This document shows positions 1 to 7,232 of a DNA stretch of 14,753 nucleotides, one piece after another (positions within the stretch are counted from its first letter, which is position 1; each line of letters starts with the position of its first letter). The notes under the pieces are model-generated. The model saw only the letters and a program-made list of their open reading frames with translations, had not been told where the DNA came from and made no database searches. Origin of the DNA: Armatimonadota bacterium (lineage in GTDB: Bacteria > Armatimonadota > Zipacnadia > Zipacnadales > VGFC01). The translations under genes were made by a program, and so were the position numbers. The stretch lies in contig VGFB01000023.1 of assembly GCA_016869015.1 (NCBI GenBank), forward strand, positions 1 to 14,753, written 5' to 3'.

Positions 1-2100
1 CTGCTGGCCGCGTCGGTGAAGGCCTCGAACGCCGCCGGCGGATCGCATTCGGCGGAGCTGCAGTGGTTCAGCGACCAGGGGTACCTCTCCCGCGACGCTG
101 CGGGGGCGACGGTCGCAGACAAGTGGGCGCGCGTGGCGATCGGACCGGTGAAGCCCCCCCTCGGGGCGACCCGGGTGATCGTGCTCCTTCGGTGCTACGA
201 TCCGGGGACGTATGCCTTCGATTCGGTCGGGCTGTGGGAGGTGGGCGAGCTGCCCGCCAGCGCGCTGACGAACCCGGGCTTTGAGTCCGACGGTGATGGC
301 GACGGTGTGCCCGACGCCTGGACGCCCTCGGGCGACGGCGCCCGCGCCGATGCCGAGGGAGCGACGAGCGGCCAGGTCAACGCGCGAGCCGAAGGCGCCG
401 CTGGTTGGCGGCAACCCGGCGTGCCGGTCACGCCCGCCGCCAAGTATGAGCTCTCCGCCGCCACCCGGGCCGACCGGTTCGGCCGCGAGTTCCGCCTCGC
501 CATCGAGTGGCTTTCCGCGCAAGGCGACGGGCTGGGTATCGACGAGATGAAGGACCAGACCTGGGAGGGCTGGCAGGGCAAGACGCTCCGCGCGACGGCG
601 CCCGCCAACGCCGCCCGGGCGACGGTCGTCCTGGAGAACACTGGGGCCGGGACGGTCTGGTTCGACGATGTCACGCTCACCGAACGCGGGCTGCTGGCCG
701 AGATCGCCTTGCGACTGGACGCGCCGAATGCTCGCGGCCTGATCCGGGACGGGATCGACGCCCGCGCAGTGCAGGCGTGGTGCGACCTGAAGAGCGACGA
801 CCTCGACTTCCGGCTGCGCCTCCGCCTCGTGGACGCTCAGGGCGCGGTGCTGCAGGAAGCGTCACCCGACTGGACCGCGGGCCCGGTCACCTGGGCGCCG
901 GAGGCAGAGCGCCTGACCCTCGGCGCCTATCGCGTGGTCGCTGAGGTTCTGCGCCCCGGGGCTGAGACCGCTCTCGCGAGCGAGGAGGTCTGCCTCGACA
1001 TCGTGCCGGGCGATGCGCCCGGCCTCTACTTCCGCGCCGACCACATCGCGCTGCTGGACGGGAAGCCCTGGTTCCCGATCGGGGTCACGAACTTCGGCCC
1101 CACCAGCCCGGAGGCCGCGCGTATCGCGGCCGCCGGGTTCAACCTGCTGGTCCCCGGGACGTTCACCACCGGCGAGCCCGCTCCGGCACAGGAGGCTCTG
1201 GCGAAGGCCGAAGAACTCGGCGTGTACGTGATCGAGTGGAACAACGGTCACGTCTACGGCAATGTGCCCTCGGCCGAGAAGCGCAGGCTGTTCGCCACGA
1301 GCGCGCAGAACGTCGCGGGTCACCCTCGCTTCCTCGGCTGGATGTGCGATGAGGCCCTGTGGAACGGCGTGCCCGTCAGCGAGGTGCGTGACGGCTACCT
1401 CGCGGCGCGCGCGGCAGCGCCGGCGCTGGTCTTCTGGCAGAACCAGGCCCCGCGCAACACGATTGCCGACCTGGCCCGCTACTGCCGCTGGGCGGATGTG
1501 ACCGGGATGGATGTCTACCCGGTCGAGGGCGCCGATCACTCCGACCTGCCCAACAAGACCCTCAGCGTCGTCGGCGCCGAGATGGACAAGCAGCACCAGA
1601 CGGTGGACGCCCGCAAGCCCGTGTGGGCGATCCTGCAGGGGTTCGGGTGGAGCGCCTGGGAGCAGAACCCGGACCTCCACAAGCGTGCGCCCACCTGGGC
1701 CGAGACGCGCTTCATGGCCTACGATTCGATCCTCCACGGCGCGGTCGGCATCATCTACTGGGGCGCCGCTTACGAGGATCAGGAGTCCGACATCTGGCAG
1801 TCACTCCGTCGGATCGCGCGGGAGCTTGCCGATCTCTCGCCCGCTCTCGTCGCTGAGCAACGCCCGCCGGTCACGGTGGAGGGAGCAGGCGTCATCGCGG
1901 CCGCCCGTCGCGTCGAGGGGAAGCTGTGGGTGCTCGCGGTCAACGAGTCCGACGTGCCTGCTGAGGCGACCATCGGCGGTCTCGGCGCAACTGCGCGCCT
2001 CGAGCGCCATGCCGAGGAGGGCGCGGCGCTCGTTATCGAGAACGGCACCCTCCGCGACGCCTTCGAGCCCTGGGGCGTCCACGTCTACCGGGAGCCCTGA
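1..2100 (+). CDS. Glycoside-hydrolase-like TIM-barrel protein with N-terminal carbohydrate-binding-like modules (5' end cut by window)
   Basis: The frame is open to base 1, so the protein probably starts outside; residues here are numbered from the first internal start (GTG at 16). Residues about 1-77 look like the end of a jelly-roll carbohydrate-binding-like module. A second runs from NPGFESDGDGDGVPDAW (from residue 86) to WFDDVTLTE (215-223). A beta-rich linker follows to about 335, then a (beta/alpha)8-like barrel from GLYFRADH (336) to about 610, and a small C-terminal beta domain (about 616-694). Barrel landmarks are GWMCDEAL (D445, E446, the likely strand-4 acid/base), TGMDVYP (D499) and IIYWG (W582). 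At the strand-7 position, where clan GH-A enzymes carry the nucleophilic Glu, the sequence reads WAILQGFG with Gln541. It may therefore be an inactive or unconventional hydrolase. The substrate is unknown. The exported beta-propeller gene 6 bases downstream suggests a shared operon. The fold call is fairly secure; catalytic activity is not. Confidence 0.75.
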   Translation: MLAASVKASNAAGGSHSAELQWFSDQGYLSRDAAGATVADKWARVAIGPVKPPLGATRVIVLLRCYDPGTYAFDSVGLWEVGELPASALTNPGFESDGDGDGVPDAWTPSGDGARADAEGATSGQVNARAEGAAGWRQPGVPVTPAAKYELSAATRADRFGREFRLAIEWLSAQGDGLGIDEMKDQTWEGWQGKTLRATAPANAARATVVLENTGAGTVWFDDVTLTERGLLAEIALRLDAPNARGLIRDGIDARAVQAWCDLKSDDLDFRLRLRLVDAQGAVLQEASPDWTAGPVTWAPEAERLTLGAYRVVAEVLRPGAETALASEEVCLDIVPGDAPGLYFRADHIALLDGKPWFPIGVTNFGPTSPEAARIAAAGFNLLVPGTFTTGEPAPAQEALAKAEELGVYVIEWNNGHVYGNVPSAEKRRLFATSAQNVAGHPRFLGWMCDEALWNGVPVSEVRDGYLAARAAAPALVFWQNQAPRNTIADLARYCRWADVTGMDVYPVEGADHSDLPNKTLSVVGAEMDKQHQTVDARKPVWAILQGFGWSAWEQNPDLHKRAPTWAETRFMAYDSILHGAVGIIYWGAAYEDQESDIWQSLRRIARELADLSPALVAEQRPPVTVEGAGVIAAARRVEGKLWVLAVNESDVPAEATIGGLGATARLERHAEEGAALVIENGTLRDAFEPWGVHVYREP

Positions 2101-2106
2101 TGGCTG

Positions 2107-3972
2107 ATGGACCCGAACTCCCCAGTAACCTGCTGTGGTGATCCCATGACCTGCGCACCCTTCGTCCTGATCGTGGCAACCGCTGCCCTGTGCTGCACTG
2201 CGAGCGCGCAGCCGGAGGGCTTCCGGTTGCACGCGCGCTTCCTGGGGATCGGCGCCTGTCTGAAGACGCTGATCGGCCCGGGGCCCGAGCCGGGCTCGCA
2301 GCGACTGTATGCCTCGCACATCTACGGTGGCGACACGCTGGACATCGTGGCGACCGATCCGCTGACCGGGGAGACGGACGTCTTCTCCAGCCCGCTGCCG
2401 AGCGAGTGCGGGGCGTGGGCGATGGCCCTCGGGCCCGATGGACAGGTGTATGTGGGCACGCTCCCCGCCGCGCACGTCCTGCGGGTGGACTGGGCGCAGC
2501 GGGCGCTGGTCGATCTGGGCCGGCCCAGCGAGACCGAGCAGTACATCTGGCAGCTCGCAATCGGGACCGATGGGAAGCTGTACGGCTGCACCTACCCGAG
2601 CGCGAAGTTGGTGCGCTTCGATCCCGCGACGGGTCAGGGGGAGGACCTGGGTCGCATGGATGAGACGGAGCTGTACGCGCGCTCCGTCGCGGCGGACGAT
2701 CAGGGGTTCGTGTATACGGGCCTGGGTCCCGCGAAGGCGCACATCGTCGCCTACGAGATCGCCACCGGAGAGCACCGCGACATTCTGCCGCCGGAGTTCG
2801 CCGCCGAGGACTGGGGCAACGTGGTGCGCGCCGACGACGGCGTCGTGTACGGCTCGGTGCGGGGGAAGCGCTTCCGGCTGGTGGGCTGGGAGGCCGTCCC
2901 CATCGCCCCGGAGGAGATGAAGGGCGAGCCGCCCCTGACCCTCGCCGACGGGCGAGTCGTGGCCTACGACGGTCGGAGCGTCTCGGTGACCGACCCCGCC
3001 ACCGGGCAGCCGGAGCGCCACGAGACGGGCTATGAGGGCAAGCGCCAGTCGCTCTTCCGCATCGGCCTGGGGCCCGATGGCCGGCTGTACGGCAGCACCG
3101 CGATGCCGATCCACTTCCTGTCCGCCGATCCCGACAGCGAGGCATGGGAGGAGCTAGGCCAGCCGGGCGGAGGGGAGTTCTACTCGTTCCTCGCGCACGG
3201 CGACGTGCTCATCGGCGCGGCATACAGCGGCGATGCCCCGCTGATGATCTACCGGCCCGGGCAGCCGTGGGCGCCCAGCACCGAGACCGGCGGCAACCCC
3301 CGCCTCATCCACTACGACGGCGAGAACAGCGGCTGGCGGCCGATGGCGATGGTTGCCGGGACGGACGGCAAGGTCTACATCGGCGCGGTGTCGGGGTACG
3401 GGCTGCTCGGCGGGCCGCTGTGCGTGTTCGACCCCGCAACCGGGGCGGTCGAGCAGTACCTGCACCTGGTCCCCGACCAGAGCGTCGTGGCCTTGACCCG
3501 TCTGCCGGACGGGACGCTGGTCGGCGGGACGACCATCAGCGGCGGGGGCGGGAGCCACCCCACCCAGACCGAGGCGAAGCTGTTCCTCTGGGACCCGGCA
3601 ACCAAGACGAAGACCTTCGAAACCGTCCCCGTTCCGGGAGAGGGCACGGTCGTCGCGTTGGCCGTGGGGCCCGACGGTCTCGTGTACGGCTTCACCGGGG
3701 GCACGCTGTTCGTCTTCGATCCGGCGAAGCGCGAGGTCATCGACTCGGCCCCACACGGGATGGGCGGCGTAACCTACAACGCGGTGCTCCCCGGCCCCGA
3801 GAGCGAGCTGTACGGCCTCGCGTCCGGGGGCATCTTCACCATCGACAGCGCCACCCGCCGCCCGCGGGTGCTGGCGACATACCCGGGAGGCATCGAGGGC
3901 GGCATCGCCATCCGCGGCCGCGAGATCTACTTCACCTCCGGCCCGCAGATCGTCAGCTACACGCTGCCGTGA
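2107..3972 (+). CDS. Exported beta-propeller repeat protein
   Basis: The N-terminus carries a hydrophobic segment ending in TASAQPEG, a plausible Sec signal peptide with cleavage after ASA. The start is either ATG 2107, 12 bases after GGAG at 2091-2094, or ATG 2146, which gives a shorter, cleaner signal peptide (MTCAPFVLIV...). I use 2107 but cannot exclude 2146. The body is built of repeated blades with a DG-x-(V/L)-YG signature: GPDGQVYVG near residue 109, GTDGKLYG near 153, GPDGRLYG near 322, GTDGKVYIG near 418 and GPDGLVYG near 521. FDPATG turns fall between them. This pattern fits a seven- or eight-bladed propeller of the YVTN/SMP-30/kelch type. I see no catalytic motif, so it may be a binding or scaffold protein. 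It follows the glycoside-hydrolase-like gene after 6 bases, so the two are probably co-expressed and act outside the cytoplasm. Confidence 0.75.
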   Translation: MDPNSPVTCCGDPMTCAPFVLIVATAALCCTASAQPEGFRLHARFLGIGACLKTLIGPGPEPGSQRLYASHIYGGDTLDIVATDPLTGETDVFSSPLPSECGAWAMALGPDGQVYVGTLPAAHVLRVDWAQRALVDLGRPSETEQYIWQLAIGTDGKLYGCTYPSAKLVRFDPATGQGEDLGRMDETELYARSVAADDQGFVYTGLGPAKAHIVAYEIATGEHRDILPPEFAAEDWGNVVRADDGVVYGSVRGKRFRLVGWEAVPIAPEEMKGEPPLTLADGRVVAYDGRSVSVTDPATGQPERHETGYEGKRQSLFRIGLGPDGRLYGSTAMPIHFLSADPDSEAWEELGQPGGGEFYSFLAHGDVLIGAAYSGDAPLMIYRPGQPWAPSTETGGNPRLIHYDGENSGWRPMAMVAGTDGKVYIGAVSGYGLLGGPLCVFDPATGAVEQYLHLVPDQSVVALTRLPDGTLVGGTTISGGGGSHPTQTEAKLFLWDPATKTKTFETVPVPGEGTVVALAVGPDGLVYGFTGGTLFVFDPAKREVIDSAPHGMGGVTYNAVLPGPESELYGLASGGIFTIDSATRRPRVLATYPGGIEGGIAIRGREIYFTSGPQIVSYTLP

Positions 3973-4026
3973 GCGTCGCCGGGCGAGCTCGCAAGGGGAC
4001 GAACGCGTCTGTGCTTGGGGAGCCCC

Positions 4027-4045
4027 AGGCGGGTTCGCCGCCTTT
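4027..4045 (+). terminator. Possible terminator hairpin between convergent genes
   Basis: AGGCGG (4027-4032) and CCGCCT (4038-4043) form a perfect 6-bp stem with a 5-base loop, followed by a short TTTGT on the plus strand. A second small inverted repeat, GGGG-AG-CCCC, lies immediately upstream (4017-4026). The position, 55 bases after the propeller stop and before the end of a convergent gene, fits a terminator. The T tract is too short for a strong intrinsic-terminator call. Confidence 0.4.
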
Positions 4046-4066
4046 GTCCACTGGCTAGCTGACGGG

Positions 4067-5635
4067 CTACGGATCATACAGGTGCAGCGTAGTGAACTGG
4101 CCGGAAGTCACCGTCACGTTCGTCGAGTTGTTGGGCGGTCCGCCCCAACCCACTGTGTAGGTGCCGGTAGGCAGCGGTTGGTAGTAGTCGTTGTAGTACG
4201 GTCCGCCGCTGTTGCGGAGGGCGCTCATGTCGAAGACGAAGTCCACCGACCCGCCGCTCTTCGTCACGCCCACTCCCACCGGGCTGAAGCTGGAGAACGC
4301 CCGGCCCTTGATGCCCTGAGCATACGCGGCCGGGAGAGACCGGTCCATTCGGTAGGACGTCAATGCCTGCAGGTTGGTGGGGTAGGTGACGCTGTTCACG
4401 AACCCGTACGGTGCCGTCACCGTCATGGTGTGGCTCCCCGGCCGCAGCCGGACCGAGTAGTACCCGAACTCATTGGTGAAGCAGTCTAGCCGCTGGCTGG
4501 ACGCCGCGTGCACGAACGTTATGGTGCTCGATCCCAGGGCTTCCCCCTTCTGGGTATCGGCGGTGATCTGCCCGTACACGTGCGTGCAGTCGCGGGCGTC
4601 GAGGTCCAGTACGGTCGTCTGCCCGGGGGCCACGGAGACGTTCGGCTGGCCTAAGACAGGCGACACGCCCGCCAGGTACTGCCCGTAGGCCATGCCGGGA
4701 ACGGGGAACCAGCCTATGTCAGGGTGGAGCTCGATGCTCGTGGCGACAGGGGCATACACCAGAGAAGAGTAGTGTAGCGGGTGCTCGTATTCCTCCCAGA
4801 GGCCCCAAGTGCCGTCGAACCACAGCCCGTAGCACGCGACAAACCCCGTCACGTAGTTTGTGATCTCACCCGCGATCCTAGCATAGGTCGGGCTGCCTGG
4901 GGTGGGGGGCTTGAAGGTCACATTCGTCGGGTAGCCGCTTGCGTCCACGTAGGCCCCCAGGCTCGAATAGGAGCTGTAGTAGGCGGGCTTCCGGCCCGCC
5001 GCCTGCGCGGTCAGCATGTCCGGGCCGTAGTACAGGGCGTTCAGCGCGTGAGGGATGGAGAACGAACCGTCCCCGATGGTCACGTCTGCGCCGCAGGACT
5101 CCTGTCCGAACGCGTTCGACCAGACGTTCACGCCCGAAAGCGGCGGCAGGTTCACGTAGTCACCGTCGCGAACAGTGCCGCCAACTGTCGTGCGGCCGGG
5201 GTACACGGGTCTGTACTTGTCCGTCCTGTAGTTCGTCATCTCCGAGGCGGTTGGGCCGTTGGCCGGGGGACTGCTGAGGGCTACCACGCGCGCAGTCATG
5301 TCGGGGTGCGGCCAGCACAGGTAGCCCGAGAGGTAGTCCCCGCCGTGGAGTTCGTAGTTCCCAGTTGGCAGGCTCGAGAACGAGAAGTACCCGCCCACCG
5401 ACGGGTTGCTCCAGTCCACCGCAGTGGAGTAGTGGGAGCTTGAGGAGTTGATGTCCGCCATCTTCACCGCGTGCACGTATGTCCACTCGCTCTTGCCGTA
5501 GTAGCCTGACGGCAGGAGTCCCACGATGCCAGAGTTGACGCACAAAGCCGTTGACGGCAGTGCGGCCAGCAACACCCCAGACAAGACAGCCAGCGACCCG
5601 AACCAATGCGCGAATACTCTCGATCGTCCGGTCAT
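4067..5635 (-). CDS. Secreted Tyr/Ser-rich protein with carboxypeptidase-regulatory-like (prealbumin-like) modules
   Basis: The start is ATG at 5635, 5 bases after a strong GGAGGGG; an upstream in-frame extension to 5680 is less likely. The 522-residue product begins with basic residues (MTGRSR) and a hydrophobic stretch to about residue 32, a typical Sec signal; TALC lacks a proper lipobox. The mature part has several beta-sandwich-like units ending in turn motifs: FSFSSLPTGNYELHGGDY (about 84-101), FGYYSVRLRPGSHTMTVTA (about 390-408) and YYQPLPTGTYTVGWGG (about 484-499). Residues 352-408 (VYGQITADT onward) most resemble a carboxypeptidase regulatory-like or transthyretin-like domain. Five Cys lie after the signal region, so disulfides are possible. 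No enzyme motif, sorting signal or C-terminal anchor is visible. It is richer in Tyr, Ser and Asn than its neighbours. The role is unknown; a surface or matrix protein is the likeliest reading. Confidence 0.7.
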   Translation of the reverse strand: MTGRSRVFAHWFGSLAVLSGVLLAALPSTALCVNSGIVGLLPSGYYGKSEWTYVHAVKMADINSSSSHYSTAVDWSNPSVGGYFSFSSLPTGNYELHGGDYLSGYLCWPHPDMTARVVALSSPPANGPTASEMTNYRTDKYRPVYPGRTTVGGTVRDGDYVNLPPLSGVNVWSNAFGQESCGADVTIGDGSFSIPHALNALYYGPDMLTAQAAGRKPAYYSSYSSLGAYVDASGYPTNVTFKPPTPGSPTYARIAGEITNYVTGFVACYGLWFDGTWGLWEEYEHPLHYSSLVYAPVATSIELHPDIGWFPVPGMAYGQYLAGVSPVLGQPNVSVAPGQTTVLDLDARDCTHVYGQITADTQKGEALGSSTITFVHAASSQRLDCFTNEFGYYSVRLRPGSHTMTVTAPYGFVNSVTYPTNLQALTSYRMDRSLPAAYAQGIKGRAFSSFSPVGVGVTKSGGSVDFVFDMSALRNSGGPYYNDYYQPLPTGTYTVGWGGPPNNSTNVTVTSGQFTTLHLYDP

Positions 5636-5640
5636 GGCTT

Positions 5641-5647
5641 CCCCTCC
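5641..5647 (-). promoter_or_regulatory. Ribosome binding site fixing the start of the secreted protein
   Basis: On the minus strand GGAGGGG lies 5 bases before ATG 5635. The strong match and the signal peptide that begins immediately afterwards decide this start over upstream in-frame codons. Confidence 0.7.
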
Positions 5648-5980
5648 AGTCATTCCGAGTCTTGCTGCACACGGGAGCACATCGGAAGACGATAGTTGGA
5701 GTGCGGTGCCTCCCTCCGTGGCATCATACGCCCTTCATGGGTACCTGGTAGGCCCTACATGACACACTTCGCCGTTCTCCGACGAATCCCTTCACGGCAG
5801 GACATCTACTGGGCTCATCATCGTCTTCTATAGTGCGCTCGATAGGTCGAGCCACGATGTTCCCCAACATGAGCGTGACGGGACGATCAGAGGGTAGCAG
5901 CGCACGTTTGCCGCGACACAGCCGGAGGGTCGTGCAGGTAGGGGTAGCCGCCGGGGGGAAACCCGGTGAACTGTGCCCCG

Positions 5981-5987
5981 AGAGGAG
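5981..5987 (+). promoter_or_regulatory. Ribosome binding site fixing the oxidoreductase start
   Basis: AGAGGAG lies 6 bases before ATG 5994. It selects this ATG over the in-frame GTG at 5973, which would put the ribosome site inside the gene. The resulting N-terminus, MSTVRLGVIGCGGM, is typical for the family. Confidence 0.75.
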
Positions 5988-5993
5988 ACCCCC

Positions 5994-7061
5994 ATGAGCA
6001 CCGTCAGGCTTGGCGTGATCGGTTGTGGCGGGATGTGCAAGGCCCACCTCGGGCCGACGAGCGCGAAGTCGGAGGCGATCTCGGAGGCGCTGCGCCCGCA
6101 TGCGGAGCGGATCGAGGTCCGCGGGCTGTGTGACGTCGACGTACCAAAGGCGGAGGCGTACCGCGACGCCTACGGGGGCGCCTACGCCACCGACGATCCG
6201 GAGCGGCTCTTCGGCGACCCGGACCTCGATGCGGTGCTGATCACCACGTGGCACGACACCCACGCGCCGCTGTCGCTGCGCGCGATGGAGTGCGGGAAGC
6301 ACGTGCTCATCGAGAAGCCGATGGCGATGACCGAGGCCGAGTGCGACGCGATCGTGGAAGCGGAGGCCCGGACGGGTCTGAAGTACATGGTCGCCTTCCG
6401 CTGCCGCTTCGCGAAGGGTGCCCGCGACGTGAAGCGCGAGATCCCCCAGCCCGACAACATCATCGCTCACGCGCGGGTGGACGGCATCTGGCCGGAGGGC
6501 CTGTGGGCGCAGGACCCGATCAAGGGGGGCGGGCAGATCCTGTCTCAGGGCTGCCATGTGGTGGACATGATGTTCCACCTCGCCGGCGCCGAGCCGGAGT
6601 CGGTCTACGCGGTCGGCGGGGTATACCACCACTCACGCCCCGAGCCGACCGACACGATCAACGCCGTGGTGCGCTACAAGAACGGGGCCGTCGGGGCCTT
6701 TCTCGGAGGCGACGGCGGCACGGGTCGGCTCATGGCCCCGCATCCACTGCCGTGCGGCTGCCCGTTCTTCGTGATGGTGGTCTCGAAGGGGCGCAGCGCC
6801 ATCGCCATCGACCACGGCCATGACGCGCGGTTCCACTCCTCCGACCCCGACTGGACGCCACCCTATGAGTTCGGGAATCACTCCCAGGACCTCGGGGCGG
6901 ACGTGTCCAGCGGTGTGCCCGACATCCTGCCGGCCTTCGCGCGGTCGATCCTGGAGGACGAGACGCCGCCCGCCACGGCCGTCGATGGAGCCCGGACGAC
7001 GCGCTTCATCCTGCGGTGCTTCGAATCGGCCCGCACGGGGAAGGCGATCCCCCTCGGCTGA
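5994..7061 (+). CDS. Gfo/Idh/MocA family NAD(P)-dependent oxidoreductase
   Basis: The 355-residue protein has the standard length and architecture of the family. An N-terminal Rossmann fold carries GVIGCGGM (residues 7-14) for dinucleotide binding. EKP at 107-109 supplies the conserved Lys108. The C-terminal alpha/beta domain has GGGQILSQGCHVVDMMFHLAG, where His188 and Asp191 occupy the usual catalytic/substrate positions. Members oxidise or reduce hydroxyl groups of sugars, inositols or related polyols in the cytoplasm; this sequence does not reveal the substrate. The Cys-containing segment HPLPCGCPFF (about residues 249-258) is a feature I cannot tie to a subfamily. Neighbours are a divergent secreted-protein gene and a convergent DUF1015 gene, so it is probably monocistronic. 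The glycoside-hydrolase-like gene on the left makes carbohydrate catabolism plausible but not shown. Confidence 0.93.
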   Translation: MSTVRLGVIGCGGMCKAHLGPTSAKSEAISEALRPHAERIEVRGLCDVDVPKAEAYRDAYGGAYATDDPERLFGDPDLDAVLITTWHDTHAPLSLRAMECGKHVLIEKPMAMTEAECDAIVEAEARTGLKYMVAFRCRFAKGARDVKREIPQPDNIIAHARVDGIWPEGLWAQDPIKGGGQILSQGCHVVDMMFHLAGAEPESVYAVGGVYHHSRPEPTDTINAVVRYKNGAVGAFLGGDGGTGRLMAPHPLPCGCPFFVMVVSKGRSAIAIDHGHDARFHSSDPDWTPPYEFGNHSQDLGADVSSGVPDILPAFARSILEDETPPATAVDGARTTRFILRCFESARTGKAIPLG

Positions 7062-7103
7062 GGACGTGCGAGAGAAGCCGAAGGGGGCGACTCCAGGGCA
7101 CAT

Positions 7104-7127
7104 GGGCGGCTCACGAGCCGCCCCTAC
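7104..7127 (-). repeat. REP-like palindrome with CTAC/GTAG head (left copy)
   Basis: GGGCGGCTC and GAGCCGCCC form a perfect 9-bp stem around a 2-base centre, followed on the plus strand by CTAC. Read on the minus strand it is GTAG, then a GC-rich palindrome, the layout of repetitive extragenic palindromes linked to RAYT (Y1) transposases. It forms an inverted pair with the copy at 7155-7178. Repetition elsewhere in the genome cannot be tested from this window. Confidence 0.6.
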
Positions 7128-7154
7128 GACGGCTCGCGCCCATGGGGGTACCGA

Positions 7155-7178
7155 GTAGGGGCGCAGCGTGCTGCGCCC
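7155..7178 (+). repeat. REP-like palindrome with GTAG head (right copy)
   Basis: GTAG is followed by GGGCGCAGC-GT-GCTGCGCCC, a perfect 9-bp stem. Compared with the left copy read on the minus strand, both follow GTAG-GGGCG-NNNN-GT-NNNN-CGCCC; the inner four bases differ but stay complementary. The two copies face each other across a 27-base spacer in the gap between convergent gene ends, a usual position for paired REP (BIME) elements. Confidence 0.6.
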
Positions 7179-7232
7179 AGGGCCCCGGCGCTCATGCACG
7201 CTCTGAGGCCGGCCTTCAGCCGAGGGCGTCCC

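Larger units (their letters stand above)
5636..5993. other. Divergent intergenic region with small hairpins
   Basis: This 358-base gap separates two divergent genes and must hold promoters for both, but I could not identify convincing -35/-10 pairs. It contains GCTCGA-TAGG-TCGAGC (5837-5852) and ATGTT-CCCC-AACAT (5857-5870), two adjacent perfect hairpins upstream of the oxidoreductase. On the other side TTCCGA (5653-5658) and TCGGAA (5682-5687) are inverted copies upstream of the secreted-protein gene. CCGGG/CCCGG arms flank a G/A-rich loop just before the oxidoreductase ribosome site. No coding sequence is supported here. Confidence 0.5.

Noticed and set aside
1801..3114. Minus-strand open frame of about 437 codons
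   Set aside because: It straddles the hydrolase-like and propeller genes in antisense, is Arg/Ala/Gly/Pro-rich, and has no motif.
5748..5757. GTAGG-C-CCTAC as a third REP-like unit
   Set aside because: Arms are only 5 bases with a single central base, and it lacks the GGGCG framework of the pair at 7104-7178.
5829..5834. TATAGT as a -10 box for the oxidoreductase gene
   Set aside because: A fair -10 match, but no acceptable -35 sequence lies 16-18 bases upstream, and sigma-factor preferences of this organism are unknown.
5940..5993. Weak resemblance to the conserved core of a cobalamin riboswitch (GGGAAACCCGGTGAAC then CCCC)
   Set aside because: Only a short fragment matches. The required downstream conserved elements are absent because the start codon follows within about 25 bases, and the downstream gene has no link to cobalamin.
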